Shown here one piece after another: positions 52,701-57,410 of a DNA stretch of 57,410 nucleotides. A model generated the notes under the pieces. It was not told the origin of the DNA. It saw nothing but the letters and a program-made list of their open reading frames with translations, and did not search any database. Numbering within the stretch: position 1 is the first letter of the stretch; the number at the start of each line of letters is the position of its first letter. Position numbers and translations under genes: made by a program. The DNA is from Branchiostoma floridae (Eukaryota; Chordata; Leptocardii; Amphioxiformes; Branchiostomatidae): positions 16,507,603-16,565,012 of the forward strand of contig NC_049980.1 in NCBI RefSeq assembly GCF_000003815.2. Reading direction: 5' to 3'.

Positions 52701-55700
52701 CGGAAGGAGCTGCTGCTCCCCGCCCCTCCCCCTCCTGCTGGCCTGCAGCTGGGGACAAACAGAAGGGTTCTACTTCAGGTTCAAATAAAAGAGTTTCAAT
52801 AAGTAACAAATACAGCCACAGTTACAAAAGGTGACCATAGGAGGCATGTTAAACTCTGTTTTATTATACTACAACTTTCTTGATTGAATGGATGGTAAAA
52901 CAGTAAGTGAAATTTTGTGAATGAGACCTTTGGCCCTTTTTTCACATTAGGAAAACAGGAGAAGGGATTTCAAGAATCAACAGATAAAATTGGTGTGGTC
53001 TAAGCTTCAATATTCTAATTCAATGAACATAGATATTTGCACCAAAAATACCCTTTTCATGCTGTAACATCAATCCAGTTTAGCTCACTGAAGAGCTATT
53101 CTTCCACTGGATGTGACAGAGAAGACAGGTGCTATGTACAGAATTTGTACTGGAAAGTTGCCCTGGCTCTTTTTGACAAGCACAAAGAACAGTGGACTAT
53201 GGCATAATGTCCCTCTCCACAGAGAGGACAGAAGAGACTCTGGAGCTATAATACGGCTGGATACCAGGCTAGTATACTGTACCTCTCGGGTTGTGTAAGA
53301 AGCAGATTGATGGCCTCTTCTAAGTTGTTCCGTGTCATGAAGAGAGCGTTACGTGCCATCTCCACCGTAAAACCCATGTCCACCAGCTGGGCCACATGTC
53401 TGTCATGGATTCTACAGAAAATATATGCAGTGTTCATTAGGCTAAGTGCATAATGACAATATATTGTATTCATTTGGCCAAAGTAAACTGGGAAGTAAAA
53501 AAGAATATAATGGGACATATCTCAAAGCAGCTGGATTCAAGAAACACTTTCTTCCACAAGAACGTGTAGACAAGGTAAGGGAGATAATGTACATTGCTAT
53601 TGGTTAACTGTTACACACCTGTATTTTACCACTGGACAAGCAAAATACAGAAATGCAGTATTTGCAGTGTGGCAGAGAGTAGCAACTAGCAGTATACCTT
53701 GCCTCCCTGAAAACTAATTAAAGATCACCAATCATGGCACTTTGACAATATGGATGGTGTTTAAAGAAAGCATTATCTTGTGTTCAACTTTCAACAAGAT
53801 GTACATGTATAATGTTGACTTTGAAATGAGAAGATCAGGCATGTGAAAATTATTTTAAAAGTCTGACCAGAGGTTACAGGTATAGATGAATGATTGGTAA
53901 TTTCAATCAAAAATGTTTATAGAGCTTTAATAGTTTGTCTGCCTTTGCCATGTTAAACAGATGAACAGATAGCACCATGATTTATGATCTTTAATACAAC
54001 TTTAATGTACTGATTACTTCTTGACTGGTCTGACTTTCCAGGAGGATACCAGGGATTGGAAGCTCTCTGACATTTTGTGCAGCTGTTTCAGTTTTTTCCT
54101 GTGAAGCAAGTGGGTGACAACATCCTGTGAGTTGAAATGAAAATGGTTCACATGCACGAAAATGATGATCCCATGAGGAAAAACAATGCTGACTTGTTAT
54201 TAACCATCACCCTGGATTTCCAGGGTGTTAGCCTTCATGAGAACACAATGCTTGGTACAGTACCAAAGTTACATTCTCTTGGAAGATACATTGTAGGAAG
54301 ACAACAGATTTGTTTCCCGTGTGGTTTGATGAGCTGTGAACAGTACCTACCCATGTGAAGAAGCCCCCTTGTGTGGATGTGAGGCACGAGCAGAGACAGG
54401 CCTCAGAGGAACACAGATGGCTGTCACTCGATCATTGCTCAGGTCCTTCCACTCTTTAGATAGAAATGTCTCCATTATCCTGAAGTAGGCACAATACTTG
54501 TCAATAAAGTAAAATTTTAACAAAATATTTTCTTGTTAGACTTTCTACAATGTTAAAAAACAACAACTTAAGTTTGCACTTGATGCCCTTTACTGGTTGC
54601 TCATAAATTGTATTTCCTTTTCTGACCTATCATATGGCTTCTTGTACAATAAAATTGAAAGTTTACAAAATTAGTAGTAAGTCTGTTTGGCACTCACTTT
54701 TGTATCTGCATTCCCAGTCCAAAAGTCTCTTTGTTAGAAGGCTGGAAAACCTCAACCTTGGGAGGCTCTGGACATGCAATATAAGTAAGGTTAGTCTGTA
54801 TGCTATGTCTAACATAAGGCATTCAACTCTAATCCAACAAAATGTGCATGATAGTCTCACAACTAGAAATATTACTGGAATAAAATGCTCAGCCCAAACA
54901 ATACAGAAATAATCTGATAACAAAAAGTAATCTATGACTTAAACACCCAGGTTCAAAAGATACTTATGTTTCTCATGCTATTTCTTTACTTGTCTAAACC
55001 ACGAAAACGTTAGTCAATAACAAACAGTTCATAAAAGTTCAGAGAACATTAGGACTGACCATTGGCATCCAGGTACTGGCTGAAGGATAAGTGAAGTCTG
55101 ATGACAATAGGCTCCTGTCTGTTCACTTTCCAAGCCTTGGCTATCTCCTCCTATAGGACCATGGAGACATCAACATTTTGGAACTATACCTATATATTAG
55201 GGCTCTGAATACAGTTTTCAGCTTACTTGTACTGACACACATTGAACAGAGATTACTTGCACCAAAACATTGTTGCGTGCACACCACAATCTTTATGAAG
55301 ACTAGTTACTTCACTACGGCCCACTTTGCTCTGGCTATAGTGATAGACAGGAACTTGGATAACATACAAGTGATCTAAATCTGTAACATGAGAGTCAGTA
55401 TCCCTAGTAGTATGCAAACATACAGTGTACCAGTACAAAACTTAGGTGCACCCCTGCAAATCTACTTACACAGAGTGGTACATGCAAGTCATAATTCAAG
55501 CCGTCATATACATGTGTAACACTAAGCAGGTGGAAATGGAAACTGAGCAGTGTTGGTACTGAGTAGAAAAATGCCAAATATAGCTTACATTGTTGTATAG
55601 TTACAGATCAGAAATTTTGTGGTAAAGTTACATGTAATCCAATGGGTAATACAAATTGTAGTTCCTCCCAGTGAGACTACNNNNNNNNNNNNNNNNNNNN

Positions 55701-57410
55701 NNNNNNNNNNNNNNNNNNNNNNNNNNNNNNNNNNNNNNNNNNNNNNNNNNNNNNNNNNNNNNNNNNNNNNNNNNNNNNNNNNNNNNNNNNNNNNNNNNNN
55801 NNNNNNNNNNNNNNNNNNNNNNNNNNNNNNNNNNNNNNNNNNNNNNNNNNNNNNNNNNNNNNNNNNNNNNNNNNNNNNNNNNNCACACAGACATGGCCTG
55901 GATGCCATCTCATGAGATGATACTCGATAGTTCTGGTGCCAGCACAGAGGCCAAGCTTATGCACTATTATGATACAGGCGTCCCAGATTGGGTGATAACT
56001 TGGGTCATCACACAAGGTTCTATTGTATCACATGGGCTTCCATGGAATCATTCAGCGCACTTCAAGTACCTGCTATCGAAATTTGGAATGCCGGATTCCG
56101 ACGTTGAATTTGTTTATCAAGGACATCAAATTTTCTCAACTGAAGGAGCATTTTGCATTAAAATATTTGTTGGGTGATCCTACCCATGGTTAGGCTGGTA
56201 CCTTAGGTGATACAGAATACATTACATATGACAGAGTAATGGTACAGCAGTATTAGGGCATGTAGTGTAATTATAATACCTTGTGTTGATGGCATGAGCT
56301 CCAAACCTCTGCTCAACTGACTTGATGTCATTGTCCAGTTGAGGGTGCATTCGTTCCTCCACCATGTCATGAGCATCATTGTAGTAATCATCAATGTCAA
56401 CTTCAAGGTCATAGTCATCAATGTCATTGCCACCTGAATCCTGCAGTTAAAAACACACATATACACAAAAATAACATAAACAACTAACAGTAGTTTAGGA
56501 ATAAAGACACTTTGCAAAAATAACAAAGGTTATTTTTTCAATGTTCTTGACCCTCTGCAAACAAACCTTGTTATCCAATCAGCATCACATTTTGCAGTCT
56601 TCATGGGATATGCAGTGAGTGATGGGCCACATACACTATTCAACAACTAGAATTGATGATGGTTGCTCCATACAAATACAAAATCTGAGAAGCACATTGA
56701 TATTGTGCAGGGTACAGTGAGAATTTTTTCGTGTCACAGAAAACGGTGAGTCCCTTGAGTTGTTGATGACACCAGGTTTTACTGCATAAGGAACTTGCAC
56801 TGATAATACTAACATGTGTAAAGTACTCCTGTGAGTCCTCCTCATCTTCACTACTGCCACTGCTGCTGCTGATCTCGGGAGGGTGCAGGTTAACTTGCTT
56901 CCACAGATCTAAAAAAGACAAGAAAGCCAGCACATTTCATGTACAATGTTTCTTCTACCAGCAATATACTTACTAGGAGATAAGTAATACAAAAATATAA
57001 CAAATGTATATGTTAGCTGTGGGGAAACTGAACTAAGCAATGTATACAGTCATACATGTACGTGTAGATGACCAATTACTGGATATATGTAAATTTTGTA
57101 TCAACTATATTATATTTGGTGCACTTCTGAGCAAAGATCAAATTCTGTCTTGCGTGTAGTTTCTACATGTGTAAATATATTGTCAGACTCCCAAGTAGGA
57201 AGAAGCATTTTGAGAATGGAACCACAGTATGCACATACATAGATGTACAGTATACTTTGATTTATAGGTAATGACAAGTCTACCTTTACCTTAGTGGATG
57301 GTCAATAGCTGTACAATGATAGGTATGACCAAATAAGAATGGCAACATGGAAGGGGATGAAAACAGAACAGTACCTTCGGCAAGTCTGTTGAAGATCAAT
57401 GGGATTCTCT
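44772..57410 (-). CDS. PARP6/8: PARP6/PARP8-type mono-ADP-ribosyltransferase with UBA domain, 5' end outside window
   Basis: Twenty phase-consistent coding exons on the minus strand: 57375-57410 (cut), 56814-56908, 56280-56440, 55060-55150, 54698-54767, 54351-54479, 53283-53411, 52562-52748, 52142-52195, 51532-51627, 50956-51048, 50397-50522, 50095-50225, 49747-49795, 49482-49594, 48978-49050, 48406-48525, 45841-45916, 45483-45567 and 44772-44874, about 670 codons. Segments such as VEVFQPSNKETFGLG, GLEYGFLAQ, RIPTLNEYCVVCDE, FPSVVDP and FFFVYEDGQVGD are characteristic of vertebrate PARP6 and PARP8. Amphioxus would be expected to have one pro-orthologue of the pair. Exon 56280 ends in phase 2 but 55150 begins in phase 0, so one short exon is missing, probably in the 55.7-kb gap. 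Confidence 0.92.
45917..48002 (-). other. PARP intron, left part
   Basis: The intron between exons 48406-48525 and 45841-45916, about 2.5 kb with the MITE. Apart from short A-rich direct repeats near 46690-46740 (AACAAAAGYCAATACACAC three times), nothing further is recognised. Confidence 0.5.
48003..48318. mobile_element. hAT-like MITE (316 bp) in PARP intron
   Basis: Starts CAGGGTTGGACAAGT and ends with its reverse complement ACTTGTCCAACCCTG, 15 bp perfect. CAGGG ends are typical of hAT elements. Just inside are further GGGCAAGT/ACTTGCCC subterminal repeats, including a perfect 20-bp palindrome at 48062-48081. No transposase ORF. An 8-bp target duplication is not clean (TAATCATG versus TAATGTAA). 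Confidence 0.8.
50095..52748 (-). CDS. PARP6/8: PARP6/8-like middle exons
   Basis: Exons 52562-52748 (Gly/Ser/Gln-rich linker with LHLVPCSTE), 52142-52195, 51532-51627, 50956-51048, 50397-50522 and 50095-50225, mostly phase 0-0. They hold the paired Cys stretch EYCVVCDE, the second Cys pair VVCEREVC, and GVMRGAADDIATGAEVVDLL, all typical of PARP6/8 upstream of the catalytic fold. Confidence 0.9.
53283..53411 (-). CDS. PARP6/8: UBA domain exon of the PARP6/8-like gene
   Basis: A 129-nt exon (phase 2 in, phase 2 out) encodes about 43 residues with a textbook UBA pattern: VAQLVDMGFTVEMARNAL followed by NNLEEAINLLL. The MGF loop and the final helix are intact. Phases fit both neighbours exactly, so it belongs to this gene. 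UBA domains bind ubiquitin; a link between ubiquitin and ADP-ribosylation is inferred. Confidence 0.85.
54351..57410 (-). CDS. PARP6/8: PARP6/8-like N-terminal exons
   Basis: Exons at 57375, 56814, 56280, 55060, 54698 and 54351 encode an acidic Ser/Glu-rich segment (SSSSGSSEDEEDS), an Asp-rich stretch with HPQLDNDIKSVE, then EEIAKAWKV...RLHLSFSQYLD and VEVFQPSNKETFGLG, the conserved N-terminal region of PARP6/8. The acidic exon has many Ser/Asp/Glu and could be phosphorylated. Confidence 0.85.
55681..55883. other. Assembly gap (203 N) probably hiding a PARP exon
   Basis: Lies between PARP exons with incompatible phases (2 versus 0). A missing short exon of length 1 modulo 3 in or beside this gap would restore the frame. 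Confidence 0.7.
55884..56177 (+). other. Open plus-strand stretch beside gap, unrecognised
   Basis: About 98 codons stay open on the plus strand from the gap to a stop at 56177, inside a PARP intron and antisense to it. The composition is protein-like, but I recognise no family and see no start outside the gap. It could be an element ORF fragment or chance. Confidence 0.25.

Noticed and set aside
1-57410. tRNA or rRNA genes
   Set aside because: I saw no cloverleaf-like A/B box arrangement or rRNA-like sequence, though a short tRNA could be missed by eye.

Overview
This window looks like deuterostome invertebrate genomic DNA, most likely amphioxus (Branchiostoma). The genes are intron-rich. 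Extracellular domains sit on symmetric phase-1 exons. F-type lectin, VWA, C-type lectin (CTLD) and CUB modules are shuffled together, and a TIR-RHIM adaptor and a PARP6/8 orthologue are present. No database was searched: gene models were read by hand from GT/GC-AG splice sites and phase continuity, and the organism call is inference. Four N-gaps interrupt the sequence (887-986, 38373-38472, 40782-40881, 55681-55883).

Region 1 (1-28.5 kb, + strand) holds two tandem secreted-lectin genes. Gene 1 enters from the left edge. It encodes small Cys/Pro linkers, an F-type (fucolectin-like) lectin domain, two WSC-like Cys domains, a VWA domain, three CTLDs, a CUB domain and an acidic tail, and stops at 10518. 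Gene 2 starts at 14444 with a TATA box and a signal peptide, has short acidic linkers and a 6-kb intron, then repeats the VWA-CTLDx3-CUB-tail block (21671-27014). The shared block, including about 1.5 kb of 3' flank, is a segmental duplication. Since then copy 2 has gained a LINE insertion with an inverted 5' part and a complex templated insertion; the 5' end of gene 1 carries a dead VWA exon and a 2.2-kb minisatellite of 43-bp units. A deleted mariner element lies between the genes.

Region 2 (28.5-36 kb) has an F-box gene (-, 30606-32410) divergent from a LENG1 orthologue (+, 33105-34482), then a TIR-only adaptor gene (-, 35299-35829).

Region 3 (36.4-41.2 kb, +) is a TICAM/TRIF-like gene with a TIR domain and a clear RHIM. 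It is head-to-head with the TIR-only gene, has a spliced upstream ORF and a CRE-bearing candidate promoter, and shows a one-base frameshift in this assembly.

Region 4 (41.4-57.4 kb, -) is most of a PARP6/8-type mono-ADP-ribosyltransferase gene: 20 coding exons visible, about 670 codons, cut by the right edge. It includes a UBA domain between the N-terminal region and the catalytic domain. One short exon is probably hidden in the 55.7-kb gap, and an intron contains a hAT-like MITE.

The lectin genes probably act as secreted recognition molecules and the TIR/RHIM genes as intracellular immune signalling adaptors. Their proximity may be coincidental.
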